A stretch of DNA of 64,000 bases, taken from positions 124,001 to 188,000 of the forward strand of contig NZ_PJII01000002.1 of the NCBI RefSeq assembly GCF_002929215.1, given 5' to 3'. Numbering within the stretch: the first letter of the stretch is position 1; every line of letters begins with the position of its first letter. Of this stretch, positions 43,033 to 52,432 are shown piece after piece. The stretch comes from Arthrobacter sp. ZGTC412. Its GTDB lineage: Bacteria > Actinomycetota > Actinomycetes > Actinomycetales > Micrococcaceae. The notes under the pieces were generated by a model. The model saw only the letters and a program-made list of their open reading frames with translations, was not told the origin of the DNA and made no database searches. The position numbers and the translations under genes were made by a program.

Positions 43033-44358
43033 CTAGGCGCCGGTGGCCTCCTTGGCGGCCCGGAAGCCGGCTTCGAGGTCTGCCAGGATGTCATCGATGT
43101 GCTCGATACCCACCGAAAGCCGCACAAGACCCGGGTTTACACCGGCCACCACCTGCTGCTCCGGCGAGAGCTGGCTGTGGGTGGTCGACGCCGGATGAAT
43201 CACCAGCGAGCGGACGTCACCGATGTTTGCCACGTGGGAGTGCAGCTCCAGTGCGTCCACGAAGCGCTTGCCTGCCTCCGCACCCCCGGCGAGGTTGAAC
43301 GAGACGATGGCGCCCGTCCCCTTGGGGCCGTACTTGCGGCCCCGCTCGTACCAGGGGCTGGACGGCAGCCCGGCATAGGCGACCGATTCGACGTCGTCAC
43401 GAGCTTCCAGCCACTGCGCCACCTCCAGCGCGTTGGCCACGTGCCGCTCAACCCGCAGGCTCAGGGTCTCCAGACCCTGGGCGATCAGGAAGGCGTTGAA
43501 GGGCGACACTGCCGAGCCAAGGTCGCGCAGCAGCTGCACCCGGGCCTTCAGGATGTAGGAGAGATTGGCGCCCAGGGCACCTTGGGCGCCAAGGTCCCGG
43601 GCGTAGACGAGCCCGTTGTAGGTGGGGTCCGGGGTGTTGAAGCCGGGGAACTTTGCGGGGTCCTTGCCGAAGTCGAACTTTCCGGAGTCGACGATCACGC
43701 CCGCAATCGCGGAGCCGTGGCCGCCCAGGTACTTGGTGGCCGAGTGCACCGCGATGTCCGCGCCCCATTCCAGCGGCCGGATCAGGTATGGGGTGGACAG
43801 GGTGTTGTCCACGATCAGGGGAACGCCGGCCCCGTGCGCGACCTGGGACACGCCTTCGATGTCCAGGACATCCTGCCGGGGGTTGGATACCACCTCGCCG
43901 AAGAAGAGCTTGGTGTTGGGCTGCACTGCTGCGCGCCACTGGTCCAGATTGTCCGGGTCCGCGACAAACGTGACTGAGATCCCGAACTTCTTCAGGGTGT
44001 GGGCGAAGAGGTTGTAGGTGCCGCCGTAGAGGCTGGGGCTGGCGACGATATGGTCCCCCGCCTCGGCAATGTTCAGGACGGCGAAAGTCTCCGCGGCCTG
44101 ACCGGAGCTGAGCAGCAACGCCCCCAGTCCGCCTTCCAGGCTGGCTATCCGCTGCTCCACGGCCTCCTGCGTGGGGTTGCCGATCCTGGTGTAAATGGGC
44201 GCCAGTTCGGCCAGGGCAAAGCGCTTGGCAGCGCTTTCGGCGCTGGGGAACACGAAGGACGTGGTCTGGTAGATGGGCAGTGCACGGGCGCCCGTGGCGC
44301 CGTCCGGCTCCTGCCCGGCGTGGATCTGGCGGGTTTCGAAAGACCATCCGTTGGACAA
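43033..44358 (-). CDS. metY: O-acetylhomoserine (O-acetylserine) sulfhydrylase
   Basis: 441 residues. The start is a TTG at 44358 with AAGGAG 7 bases upstream. PLP lysine K209 lies in HSATKYLGGHG. The family stretch YTRIGNPTQEAVEQRIA follows the N-terminus. It makes homocysteine from O-acetylhomoserine and sulfide, completing the two-step route begun by metX. Although adjacent to metX, it has a separate SAM-IV riboswitch, so the two are controlled in parallel, not only as one operon. Confidence 0.95.
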   Translation of the reverse strand: MSNGWSFETRQIHAGQEPDGATGARALPIYQTTSFVFPSAESAAKRFALAELAPIYTRIGNPTQEAVEQRIASLEGGLGALLLSSGQAAETFAVLNIAEAGDHIVASPSLYGGTYNLFAHTLKKFGISVTFVADPDNLDQWRAAVQPNTKLFFGEVVSNPRQDVLDIEGVSQVAHGAGVPLIVDNTLSTPYLIRPLEWGADIAVHSATKYLGGHGSAIAGVIVDSGKFDFGKDPAKFPGFNTPDPTYNGLVYARDLGAQGALGANLSYILKARVQLLRDLGSAVSPFNAFLIAQGLETLSLRVERHVANALEVAQWLEARDDVESVAYAGLPSSPWYERGRKYGPKGTGAIVSFNLAGGAEAGKRFVDALELHSHVANIGDVRSLVIHPASTTHSQLSPEQQVVAGVNPGLVRLSVGIEHIDDILADLEAGFRAAKEATGA

Positions 44359-44405
44359 CTAAGGCTCCTTTGACATGGGCCCGGCATGCTGGAAGCACCG
44401 CGGGC

Positions 44406-44520
44406 CGCGCTTGCCATCCGGCCGTTGCCGGACAGCCAGGTCCTCACCCGGGGCACCCCACCGCGGATGGAGGGTTGCCGGCCAGCGAGCCGGGGCTTGT
44501 CACTGGCACTCATGACCTGA
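44406..44520 (-). ncRNA. SAM-IV riboswitch before metY
   Basis: On the minus strand TCAGGTC (44514-44520) pairs with GACCTGG (44436-44442). The core ATGAGTGCCAGTG, CCGGCTCGCTGGCCGG, CAACCCTCC matches the element before metX. The 3' hairpin TCCGGC-AACG-GCCGGA (44417-44432) and GGCAAGCGCG (44406-44415) are also present. The pseudoknot pair is one base weaker (GCTCGC with GCAAGC). Confidence 0.87.
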
Positions 44521-44682
44521 GCTCAGTGTAGGAAGGAGCACGCAGCGCCGAACAGGATTGTGACGAACATAGTCCTCAAAGTTGCCTGGGTGTGACGGGG
44601 GCTTAATCAGGGTTCACAAGGGAAAATCCCAGTAAGGCTACCCTTAGCTGAGAGCCCGATCACAAAGTGCCAAGATGATGGC

Positions 44683-45321
44683 ATGCGCATGGATCACGTC
44701 TCTTACGCCTGTGAACACGATGGCCTGGCTGCCACCACCGAACGTATTTCCTCTGCCCTCGGCGTCGAGGCAGTGAAGGGCGGGGTACACCCCCGGTTCG
44801 GCACCCGAAACATGATTATCCCGCTCGCGGGCCACAAGTACCTTGAAGTGGTGGAGGTCCTGGACCACCCGGCTTCGGACAAGGCCCCCTTCGGCCAGGC
44901 AGTGCGTGCACGGTCTGCAGCAGGGGGCGGCTGGATGGGCTGGTGCGTCGAAGTAGACGACCTCGCCCCCTTTGAGGAACGTCTGGGACGCTCCGCAGTC
45001 AACGGCAACCGCAAGTTTCCGGACGGCCGCGAACTGGTCTGGAAACAGATCGGCATCCTGGGTTTGATAGCCGACCCCCAGGTTCCCTACATGCTCAAGT
45101 GGGACGGCGACCCTTCCCTGCACCCCTCCAACGCCTACGACAGCAACGTGAAGATGAGCTGCCTGACCATCGCCGGTTCGGCAGCCCGGGTCACCGAATG
45201 GCTGGGTGAACCGGTGGAAAAGCCGTTGGAAGACGTGGCCGTGGAGTGGGTGGCACCGCACGGGACCCCCGGAATCCTTTCGGTGACGTTCGAGACCTCC
45301 AACGGAGCTGTCACGATCTGA
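44683..45321 (+). CDS. VOC/glyoxalase-like domain protein
   Basis: 212 residues. Beta-alpha-beta-beta-beta repeats of the vicinal oxygen chelate fold; the first segment is RMDHVSYACEHDGL. This type (Glyoxalase_3-like) often binds a metal, but I cannot confirm a full ligand set. It starts at ATG 44683, with another ATG two codons later. Its function is unknown. It is divergent from metY, so the 162 bp between them hold both promoters and the riboswitch. Confidence 0.78.
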   Translation: MRMDHVSYACEHDGLAATTERISSALGVEAVKGGVHPRFGTRNMIIPLAGHKYLEVVEVLDHPASDKAPFGQAVRARSAAGGGWMGWCVEVDDLAPFEERLGRSAVNGNRKFPDGRELVWKQIGILGLIADPQVPYMLKWDGDPSLHPSNAYDSNVKMSCLTIAGSAARVTEWLGEPVEKPLEDVAVEWVAPHGTPGILSVTFETSNGAVTI

Positions 45322-45394
45322 TCCTTCCTGGGCCTGGGCAGCTCTGCCCGGACCTCCGCCTGTTGGGCAGGCGTTCCCGTTTGCCCTCCAGAAC

Positions 45395-45446
45395 TTCGGC
45401 CGCCATCAGCAGGTGACAACGGCGTCACCCGCCGATGGCGGCCGAA
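45395..45446 (+). terminator. Terminator after the VOC gene
   Basis: A perfect 13-bp stem (45395-45407 with 45434-45446) with an inner GGTGAC/GTCACC hairpin, followed by TCCTTTTG on the plus strand. Confidence 0.75.
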
Positions 45447-45513
45447 TCCTTTTGTGAACCCGGATTGCATCAGCCCTCACCGGAATGTCCGACCCCCTTG
45501 TCATGATTGGTTT

Positions 45514-46994
45514 ATGGGCAAAGCGGCGGTGGCAAAGGCGTATGACGACATCAACGCCGCCCTTGCTGTGCTTAATGCTGAGGTGGACGGGTGTGACTCT
45601 GAGCCGTTTTCGTATGCTGATCCGTTGGCCGGGCTGGCGGATGGGTGCCTGGACATCCTTGCCGGGGCACGGGCGGCGGAGGCCGGGTTCGCGGGTCTTA
45701 AGGCCCGGGCTGCCGTGAAGTACGCGGACAGCGCCGTCGCCATAGCGCCGCCGGACGCACCGGTGCAGGCGCAGGAGATGGCTATCGCCGCGGAAATCGG
45801 CACCCTGCTGGCCCTCGGCCCCCGGGCAGCGGGTTCATTCCTTGCAGCATCCCATGCCCTGGCCAAGGAGTTGCCGCTGACCCTGTCGGCGTTGCAGGCC
45901 GGAACCATCTCCTGGCAGCACGCCCTGGTGATGGTGGAGGAAACGGCTAGCCTCGACCCGGCCGGGGCGGCGGCACTGGAAGCACAGTTCCTGGACCCGA
46001 ACACACCCAGGCCGGCCGCTGCTGCCCCGATCGGGGAGATGCCGGCCTCCCGGTTCCGCCACAATGCCCGGACCTGGCGGGAGCGGCACCACGCCGAGCC
46101 CATCGAGAAACGCCACGCCAAAGGTGTGGCGGACCGGCGGGTGGAATATCGGCCCGATCAGGACGGAATGGCCTGGCTCTCTGCCTACCTGCCCGCCGAC
46201 GAAGCCACGGCGGTCTGGAACAAACTCACCGCTGATGCGCGGGAGTTACAGGGCCCGGCAGAAACCCGCACCCTTACCCAGTTGCGGGCGGACCTGTACG
46301 GCAGCTGCCTCCTCGGCGGAACAACCACCGGAGATCACCACGGTAATGGATCCGATACAGGAACGGCCGCCGGCCCGTCGTCGTCGATCCGGCCCCAGGT
46401 GCTGGTAACGGTGCCGGTGTTCTCCCTCATGGGCCTGACCGATGAACCGGCGATGCTCGACGGGTACGGACTCATCCCGCCGTCGATGGCACGCAAGCTC
46501 ATCGCCGACGGCGCCGGCTCGTTCCACCGGGTCCTGGTGGACCCCCGGGACGGGCGCCGCTGGAAATCGGCAGCACCAAATACCGGGTCAGCAAGGCGAT
46601 GCGGAACTGGCTCAGCCTGCGGGACGGCAAATGCCCCTTCCCTGGCTGCAATAACTCTTCCCTCGACAACGAAGCCGACCACATCCTCACTTGGCACAAC
46701 GGCGGCACCACAGGGGTATCAAACCTCGGACAGCCCTGCCCAAAACACCACAAACTCCGTCACACCAGCGGCTGGAAACCCACCCCAGCGACCAAAACCG
46801 AACCACCCGGCTGGATCTCACCCACCGGCCGGCTCTACAAAAGCGAACACCAGGACTGGGAACCACCCCACTGGCCGCACCAATTGCAGCCGGCGCCCGG
46901 GGATCCTCCACGAGTCGACGTGGATCTTGTTTGCATCGGTTTATCCCTCGCAGAAGACGGCATCGAGCGGTACCTGCCTGCCGGCGGTGGATGA
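45514..46994 (+). pseudogene. DUF222-HNH endonuclease gene with one-base frameshift
   Basis: The first part, from ATG 45514, encodes a DUF222 domain in frame to about 46553. The family then continues in a different frame: from about 46555 the sequence reads as LEIGSTKYRVSKAMRNW and goes on to the HNH core KCPFPGC, NEADHILTWHNGG and CPKHHKLRH, to a stop at 46992. The best explanation is loss of one G in the run ggacgggcg near 46551-46555, since GACGGGGCG would restore DGAPL. DUF222-HNH genes are abundant and variable in Arthrobacter relatives. It may be a true pseudogene or a sequence error. Confidence 0.85.
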
Positions 46995-47096
46995 ACCTTC
47001 GTCGAAACCGGCTCCCGCCTCAGGAGCTGGATTCGGCCTGCCCAACTCCCGGGATCCGCGCCGTGTTGCTATTTGCGCGGCGTCGGATTGGACGCT

Positions 47097-47876
47097 TTAG
47101 CCCAATCCCATGGCCCTGCCAAACAGGCTGAAGCCGACGAACGCCACGATGTCCAGGAGCGCGTGGGCAATCACCAGGGGCATTACCCGCCGCGTCCGGG
47201 TGTACAACCAAGCGAAGACGACGCCCATCACCACGTTGCCGATAAACGGCCCAAAGCCCTGGTACAAGTGGTAGGTGCCGCGAAGCAGGGAACTCACCAT
47301 GATGGACAGCGGAACGCTCCAGCCGAACTTTCCGAAGCGGTTCAATAGGTATCCCACCACAATGACTTCCTCCACCACGGCATGGCGCATGGCGGACAGG
47401 ATCAGCACCGGCACCGTCCACCAGTAGGCATCCAGCGCACTGGGAATGATCGCGGTGGTGATTCCCAGCGCCCTCCCTGCGGCGTACAGGCCGAGGGACG
47501 GAATGCCGATCAGCGCCGCCAGCCCGAACCCCTGGAGCAGGTCCCGGCCCGGCCGCTCAAAGTTGAATCCGAGCTTTCGGAATGCCGAACCCGCGTTGCT
47601 GCCGTCGCCGGAGACAGACTGCCTGTGGTCGGTAAGGAAGTAGATCACCAGGAGCACGGGCACCAGCGCGAAGGTAATGTCCAGCAGTTGGTAGGTCAGG
47701 TCGAAGTACTCGCGGGTGCTCTGCGACCGGTTGAGTGTTGAAGTGCCTTCCGCCAGCGGCGCACGGGTCATCTTGTCCAGGAGCTGCACCACCGAGTAGA
47801 CGGCAGACTGGCCCAGGGAGAGACCTAAAACGATCCAGACTTCGATCCGCAGACGACGGCGGGAGGGAACCAGCAT
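47097..47876 (-). CDS. CPBP-family intramembrane protein (Abi-like)
   Basis: 259 residues from the ATG at 47876; an earlier start would add a long soluble leader that overlaps the DeoR gene. About eight helices. CPBP motifs: E169-E170 in AVVEEVIVVGYL, H203 and H238 in MPLVIAHALLD. The usual arginine of EExxxR is V174 here, a variant I recall from related actinobacteria. It may be a membrane protease or an immunity or export factor. It is 79 bp downstream of the DeoR gene. Confidence 0.8.
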   Translation of the reverse strand: MLVPSRRRLRIEVWIVLGLSLGQSAVYSVVQLLDKMTRAPLAEGTSTLNRSQSTREYFDLTYQLLDITFALVPVLLVIYFLTDHRQSVSGDGSNAGSAFRKLGFNFERPGRDLLQGFGLAALIGIPSLGLYAAGRALGITTAIIPSALDAYWWTVPVLILSAMRHAVVEEVIVVGYLLNRFGKFGWSVPLSIMVSSLLRGTYHLYQGFGPFIGNVVMGVVFAWLYTRTRRVMPLVIAHALLDIVAFVGFSLFGRAMGLG

Positions 47877-47955
47877 GTTCTTATCTTGCCTGCAGTTTCT
47901 GAATCCGGCCTGATTAGCCCTCCGAAGTGCAGGTGTACCGCTGTTTGTTGTCGAT

Positions 47956-48744
47956 TCAGCCGGCAGCCACAATAACTTCCGTGCCGTTCGCCTCAAAGGC
48001 AGCCTTGTCCTCGGCCGAAATTCCTGAATCCGTGATCAGGCGGGTGAAGTTGTAGCCGTCCATGGTGGCGAAGGCGCGCACCCCTACCTTGGAGGAGTCA
48101 GCCAGTACATAGGAGACGCGTGCCCTGCTGGCGAGCAGTGCGTTCACCGAGGCCTCCCCCTCCCCCGTGTTGGTTGGCCCGACCTCCGGGTCAATGCCGT
48201 TGACACCGATGAAGGCGATGTCCAGCACCACCTTCTGCATAATGATGTCCGTGTAGGGCCCTACGAGTTCGTAGGATCGCGGATTCAGGATGCCGCCGGT
48301 GACCATGACTTTAATGTTTGGCCGGACCGCCAATTGCCCGGCGATGTTGATCGCATTGGTCACCACCGTGAGGGTGGACTGGTTGGAAGGCGCGTTGAGG
48401 TCCTCGCGGGTGGCCAGGATCTGTGCCAGTGCAGTGCTGGTGGTGCCGCCGCAAAGGCCGATCACGGCTCCGGGGGCAATCAGCGCAGAAGCCGCCTGGG
48501 CAATCTGCTCCTTGGCCTCGGCGTGGTCGTCCCGGTTGTACCGGCCCGGCAGGTCGTACGCGAGCGCACCCGTGGTGGCTCCGCCGCGGGTCCTGGTGAG
48601 CAGCCGGCGCTTGGCCAGGCTGTCCAGGTCGCGCCGGGCAGTGGCCGGGGAGACGTTGAGGGTACTGACAATCTCTTCGACCTCTACCTGCCCGGTCTTG
48701 GCAAGGATGTCCAGGATTGCCGTCAGTCGGTCGGTGCGGGTCAT
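47956..48744 (-). CDS. DeoR/GlpR-family transcriptional regulator
   Basis: 262 residues from the ATG at 48744, with GGAGG 8 bases upstream. An N-terminal DeoR HTH (RLTAILDILAKTG, then NVSPATARRDLDSL) is followed by a sugar-phosphate-binding DeoRC domain with GLCGGTTSTALAQ and FIGVNGID. Regulators of this family typically repress sugar or sugar-acid genes and respond to a phosphorylated sugar. Target genes are not evident; the neighbours are hutI and a CPBP protein. TGATCAT repeats lie upstream. Confidence 0.88.
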   Translation of the reverse strand: MTRTDRLTAILDILAKTGQVEVEEIVSTLNVSPATARRDLDSLAKRRLLTRTRGGATTGALAYDLPGRYNRDDHAEAKEQIAQAASALIAPGAVIGLCGGTTSTALAQILATREDLNAPSNQSTLTVVTNAINIAGQLAVRPNIKVMVTGGILNPRSYELVGPYTDIIMQKVVLDIAFIGVNGIDPEVGPTNTGEGEASVNALLASRARVSYVLADSSKVGVRAFATMDGYNFTRLITDSGISAEDKAAFEANGTEVIVAAG

Positions 48745-48790
48745 GCAAGGGCCTCCAGATACTCCCGCCACCAGCTTCGATGACGCTTTC

Positions 48791-48817
48791 TGATCATAAC
48801 AGACGGCTAATGATCAT
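48791..48817. promoter_or_regulatory. TGATCAT repeats upstream of the DeoR gene
   Basis: TGATCAT at 48791-48797 and ATGATCAT at 48810-48817 form direct and inverted repeats, 46 to 73 bp before the DeoR start and just after the hutI stop. DeoR-family operators often contain such repeats, so autoregulation is likely. Confidence 0.5.
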
Positions 48818-48841
48818 CTAACGTCAGTTTACCGGCACCGG

Positions 48842-50053
48842 TCACCTGGCCCTTTTCCCTGCCCGCCATACAGCGTACGTCAGGGGCATACCCGGACGGT
48901 ACGCAAGGTGCGTTGCGGACGGTGCGTTGAGCAGGTGAAGGTCCGCCCGGTGTCCGACGGCGATAGAGCCTACCGCGCGCTCGCCGTCGGCGTCATTTCC
49001 CGTGTCCTTGTGCAGTGCGAGGGCGCCCCCGTAGGTCGCTGCCCGGACAGCTTCGTGGACGCTCAGGCCCATCTGGAGCACCGCGGTGGTGACACAAAAT
49101 GCCATGGAGCTGGTGTAGGAAGTGCCCGGATTGCAGTTGGAGGCGAGTGCCACCTGGACGCCGGCGTCAAGCAGGGTCCGTGCGGGAGCGAGCGGCTGGC
49201 GGGTTGAGAGATCGCAGGCAGGCAGGCACGTTGCCACGGTGCCACGCCGCCCGGTTCCGGCGGCGGCATCCCAGCCGGCCCAGGTTCCGGCCAGCGCGGC
49301 CACATCCTTATCCGCCAGGTAATTCGCGTGGTCCACGCTCGCGGCTTCAAGTTCCACGGCGAGCTGCACTCCGGGGCCTTCGCCGAGCTGGTTTCCGTGC
49401 ACGCGAAGCCCCAGGCCCGCGTCGCGGCAGGCCAGCAGCACCCGGCGCGATTGTTCGGCAGTGAAGGCCCCTTCCTCGCAAAAGACATCGGCCCACTGCA
49501 CGTAGGGCCGGACGGCTGCCAGCATCGGGCCGAGGACGAGGTCAGTGTAGTCGTCCGGATCCTGCCCGGCAGGCACCAGATGCGCTCCGAGGTAGGTGAC
49601 CTGATCGGCGACAGTCGAAGCGATGCGCGCGCTCCGGGTTTCGTGTTCCACGTCCAGGCCGTAACCGGTTTTCGTCTCGATATACGTGGTTCCCTGCGAA
49701 ACAGCTTCGTTAACGCGGGACAGTGCCAGTCGGGTAAGGTCGTAGTCCGATGTTGCGCGGGTGGCGTTCATGGTGACGGCGATGCCCCCTGCAGAGTAGG
49801 ACTCCCCCGCCATCCGCGCCTCGAACTCCGCCGTCCTGTCGCCGGCGAAGAGCAGGTGCGTATGGGAATCCACCCATCCCGGGAGCATGCCGCGGCCGCC
49901 CGCGTCGACGGCGTCATCCGCAGCAGGAGCATCGGCAGCGGCGCCGATCCACGAAATCCGCTCCCCCTCGATCACCACCGCGGCGTCCCTCAGGACCCTG
50001 TGCTCCAGGTCCTGCGTCATCAGCTCGGCAATATTGGTGATCAGCGTACTCAT
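48842..50053 (-). CDS. hutI: Imidazolonepropionase
   Basis: 403 residues from the ATG at 50053; earlier starts run into the previous gene. An amidohydrolase that opens the imidazolone ring in histidine breakdown. H64 and H66 in VDSHTHLLFAGDR are metal ligands, and LRVHGNQLGE gives another. The usual Asp ligand before NPG is Asn here (ASNCNPG). I recall the same change in other actinobacterial HutI proteins. The other hut genes are not beside it: the gene follows an FAD oxidoreductase by 11 bp. Confidence 0.9.
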   Translation of the reverse strand: MSTLITNIAELMTQDLEHRVLRDAAVVIEGERISWIGAAADAPAADDAVDAGGRGMLPGWVDSHTHLLFAGDRTAEFEARMAGESYSAGGIAVTMNATRATSDYDLTRLALSRVNEAVSQGTTYIETKTGYGLDVEHETRSARIASTVADQVTYLGAHLVPAGQDPDDYTDLVLGPMLAAVRPYVQWADVFCEEGAFTAEQSRRVLLACRDAGLGLRVHGNQLGEGPGVQLAVELEAASVDHANYLADKDVAALAGTWAGWDAAAGTGRRGTVATCLPACDLSTRQPLAPARTLLDAGVQVALASNCNPGTSYTSSMAFCVTTAVLQMGLSVHEAVRAATYGGALALHKDTGNDADGERAVGSIAVGHRADLHLLNAPSATHLAYRPGMPLTYAVWRAGKRAR

Positions 50054-50064
50054 ACGACCATTCT

Positions 50065-51186
50065 TCAGCGCCGCACTGACCAGCGGGTTGCCGCCAGCGC
50101 CTGTGCTGTCCGGGATCCCGGACGGACGTCGGCCTGGCATGCGCTGCTGACGGATCCGCGGCCGGCAAGGATCTGAGCAGCCGCGAGTTCCGCCATCCCC
50201 GACGACGTCTGGAACCCATAACCACCCTGGCCGGCGAGCCAATAAAAGCCGGGAGCTTCGGCATCAAATCCGGCCACCGGGACGCCGTCGGCAGCTTCTG
50301 TGCGCAACCCCGTCCAAGCCCGACGGACGTCGCTAATGCCCAGCGAGGTCACTTGGTTCAGCCGGGCCACCAGTCGTTCCACGTCCCCGGGCCGGGGCTT
50401 GGCGTCTTCGGGCCCGCTGGGAACAGATTCGGACGGGGAGATCAGCACGTCATTACCTTCACGGCGGAAGTAGAACGTATTGTCCGCGGCCGCCACCATG
50501 GGGCTGTGCTCCGGCAAGGGTCGTTCGACGGCGGCAATCGCGGCGGTGCGCCGGTACGGCTGCAGCCCGAGCTTCTCCACACCGCTGATGACCGCGAGTT
50601 CGTCCGCCCAGGCACCGGCGGCGTTGACCAGGACGCCCGCCTCGAACGCCTCCATGCCGGCGCCCACCTGCCAGCCGGAGCCAAGGCGCTGCGCGGAATG
50701 GACCCTCGCGCCTGTAATGATGTCCGCCCCGGCGGACAGCGCGAGCTGCCGGTGGTCCGCCAGCAGCAGGGGCGCGTTGCAGCCAAAGGACCCAGTATCC
50801 AGTCCGGCAGCGGCGAACGAATCCGGGACCAGTGCCGGGCAGAGCTCCAGCGCTTCTGTAGGGGTGATGGAGCGCATGTGGCCGCTGGCTTCCGCGGCCA
50901 CTGCTTCCTCGGTCCCGATCAGCATAAAGCTACGGGGTGTGAGCACAGGTTCGGTCAGCTCAGCATCGCGGGCAGCGATCAGCTCGAGGGTCCGGACCGT
51001 GAGTTCCTGGACCACGGGCGGACCGTAGCTCGGGATGAGTTGGCGGGCCGAGCGGGAGGACGTGTGGTACGCCAACTCCTGCTCAGCCTCCACCAGTGCC
51101 ACGCTGCATTTGCCTGCCAGGGCCGAGGCCAGGGAAAGCCCGGCAATGCCGCCGCCAACAATCAGGACATCGTAATGTGCTGCCAT
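50065..51186 (-). CDS. FAD-dependent oxidoreductase of the DAO type
   Basis: 373 residues. The FAD-binding motif is at the N-terminus (VLIVGGGIAGLSLASAL) and the C-terminus has the second FAD motif, GFYWLAGQGGYG. The middle part is the substrate domain of glycine oxidase/D-amino-acid oxidase-like proteins. Placed between kbl and hutI on the same strand, it probably oxidises an amino or hydroxy acid. The exact substrate is unknown. Confidence 0.85.
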   Translation of the reverse strand: MAAHYDVLIVGGGIAGLSLASALAGKCSVALVEAEQELAYHTSSRSARQLIPSYGPPVVQELTVRTLELIAARDAELTEPVLTPRSFMLIGTEEAVAAEASGHMRSITPTEALELCPALVPDSFAAAGLDTGSFGCNAPLLLADHRQLALSAGADIITGARVHSAQRLGSGWQVGAGMEAFEAGVLVNAAGAWADELAVISGVEKLGLQPYRRTAAIAAVERPLPEHSPMVAAADNTFYFRREGNDVLISPSESVPSGPEDAKPRPGDVERLVARLNQVTSLGISDVRRAWTGLRTEAADGVPVAGFDAEAPGFYWLAGQGGYGFQTSSGMAELAAAQILAGRGSVSSACQADVRPGSRTAQALAATRWSVRR

Positions 51187-51227
51187 GGCACCATCCTTGC
51201 AGAGTTAGGCGCGGACAGTGGCTGCCT

Positions 51228-52424
51228 TCAGGCTGCCACCTCGGCGCGGCTGGTGACGAAGGCACGCACGCAGGTTTCGACGTCGTCCGCTGAGTGCGCG
51301 GCGGAAAGCTGCACACGGATCCTGGCTGCTCCGCGCGGAACCACGGGGAAACTGAAGGCGGTGACGAAGACGCCATGCTGCAGCATCCGGTCGGCAACTT
51401 TGGCGGCGAGCACGGCGTCGCCGAACATCACCGGAACAATGGCGTGCTCACCCGGCAGGAGGTCAAAGCCCTCCTCGGTCATCCGCCGGCGGAACAGCGC
51501 GGCGTTCTCAAAGAGCGTGCGCCGCAGGTCCGCAGAATTTTCCACCAAATCGAGGGCCTTGATGGTGGCGGCAACGATGGCCGGGGCCAACGAGTTCGAG
51601 AAAAGGTAGGGTCGGGCCTTCTGCCGGAGCATCGCCACCACTTCCGAGCGGCCGGAGACGTATCCCCCGGACGCTCCGCCCAGCGCCTTCCCGAACGTGC
51701 CGGTGTAGATGTCCACCCGGTGCGATACCCCTGCATGCTCCGGCGTGCCGGCGCCGGTTGCGCCCATGAAACCCACGGCGTGGGAATCGTCCACCATCAC
51801 CAGGGCGTCGTGCTTTTCGGCGAGGTCGCAGATGGCTTCCAGCGGTGCCAGGTACCCGTCCATCGAGAAGACGCCGTCGGTAACGATAATCTTGCGGCGG
51901 GCATCCTTCGCTTCAACGAGCTTCGCCTCCAGGTCCGCCATGTCCTGGTTGGCGTACCGGTACCGCTGCGCTTTGCACAGCCGGATGCCATCGATGATGG
52001 ACGCATGGTTCAGGGTGTCGGAGATGATGGCGTCATCAGGACCGAAAAGGGACTCGAAGACCCCGCCGTTGGCGTCGAAGCAGCTGGAGAACAAAATAGT
52101 GTCCTCGGTCCCCAGGAACCGGGAGACGCGGGCCTCGAGTTCCAGGTGCAGGTCCTGGGTGCCGCAGATGAACCGCACGCTGGCCATGCCGAAGCCGCGT
52201 TCGTCCATGGCTGCCTTGGCCGCATTGATAATGTCCGGGTGGTCAGCGAGGCCCAAGTAGTTGTTGGCGCAGAAGTTCAGCACGTTGGCGCCCTGCTGGC
52301 CGATGATGCCTGCGGTGATGTGGCTTGACTGGGGCGAGTTGATGCTGCGTTCGGTCTTGAAGAGTCCCGCGGTGCGTATGTCCTCCAGCTCGGTGCTCAG
52401 CTGGTCCTTGATCGAGGTGTACAT
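51228..52424 (-). CDS. kbl: Glycine C-acetyltransferase (2-amino-3-ketobutyrate CoA ligase)
   Basis: 398 residues from the ATG at 52424 (AAGGA upstream). A PLP fold-type I enzyme with K246 in TFGKALGG and the conserved [15 protein letters not shown]. It splits 2-amino-3-ketobutyrate into glycine and acetyl-CoA. The start lies 8 bp after the tdh stop, so the two enzymes of threonine breakdown are cotranscribed. Confidence 0.96.
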   Translation of the reverse strand: MYTSIKDQLSTELEDIRTAGLFKTERSINSPQSSHITAGIIGQQGANVLNFCANNYLGLADHPDIINAAKAAMDERGFGMASVRFICGTQDLHLELEARVSRFLGTEDTILFSSCFDANGGVFESLFGPDDAIISDTLNHASIIDGIRLCKAQRYRYANQDMADLEAKLVEAKDARRKIIVTDGVFSMDGYLAPLEAICDLAEKHDALVMVDDSHAVGFMGATGAGTPEHAGVSHRVDIYTGTFGKALGGASGGYVSGRSEVVAMLRQKARPYLFSNSLAPAIVAATIKALDLVENSADLRRTLFENAALFRRRMTEEGFDLLPGEHAIVPVMFGDAVLAAKVADRMLQHGVFVTAFSFPVVPRGAARIRVQLSAAHSADDVETCVRAFVTSRAEVAA

Positions 52425-52432
52425 GGCGTTCC

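Noticed and set aside
44641-44682. A promoter for the VOC gene
   Set aside because: No -35/-10 pair with proper spacing could be placed with confidence.
45514-46994. Programmed frameshift in the DUF222-HNH gene
   Set aside because: There is no slippery heptamer with a following structure that I can identify, and single-base loss in a G-run is simpler.
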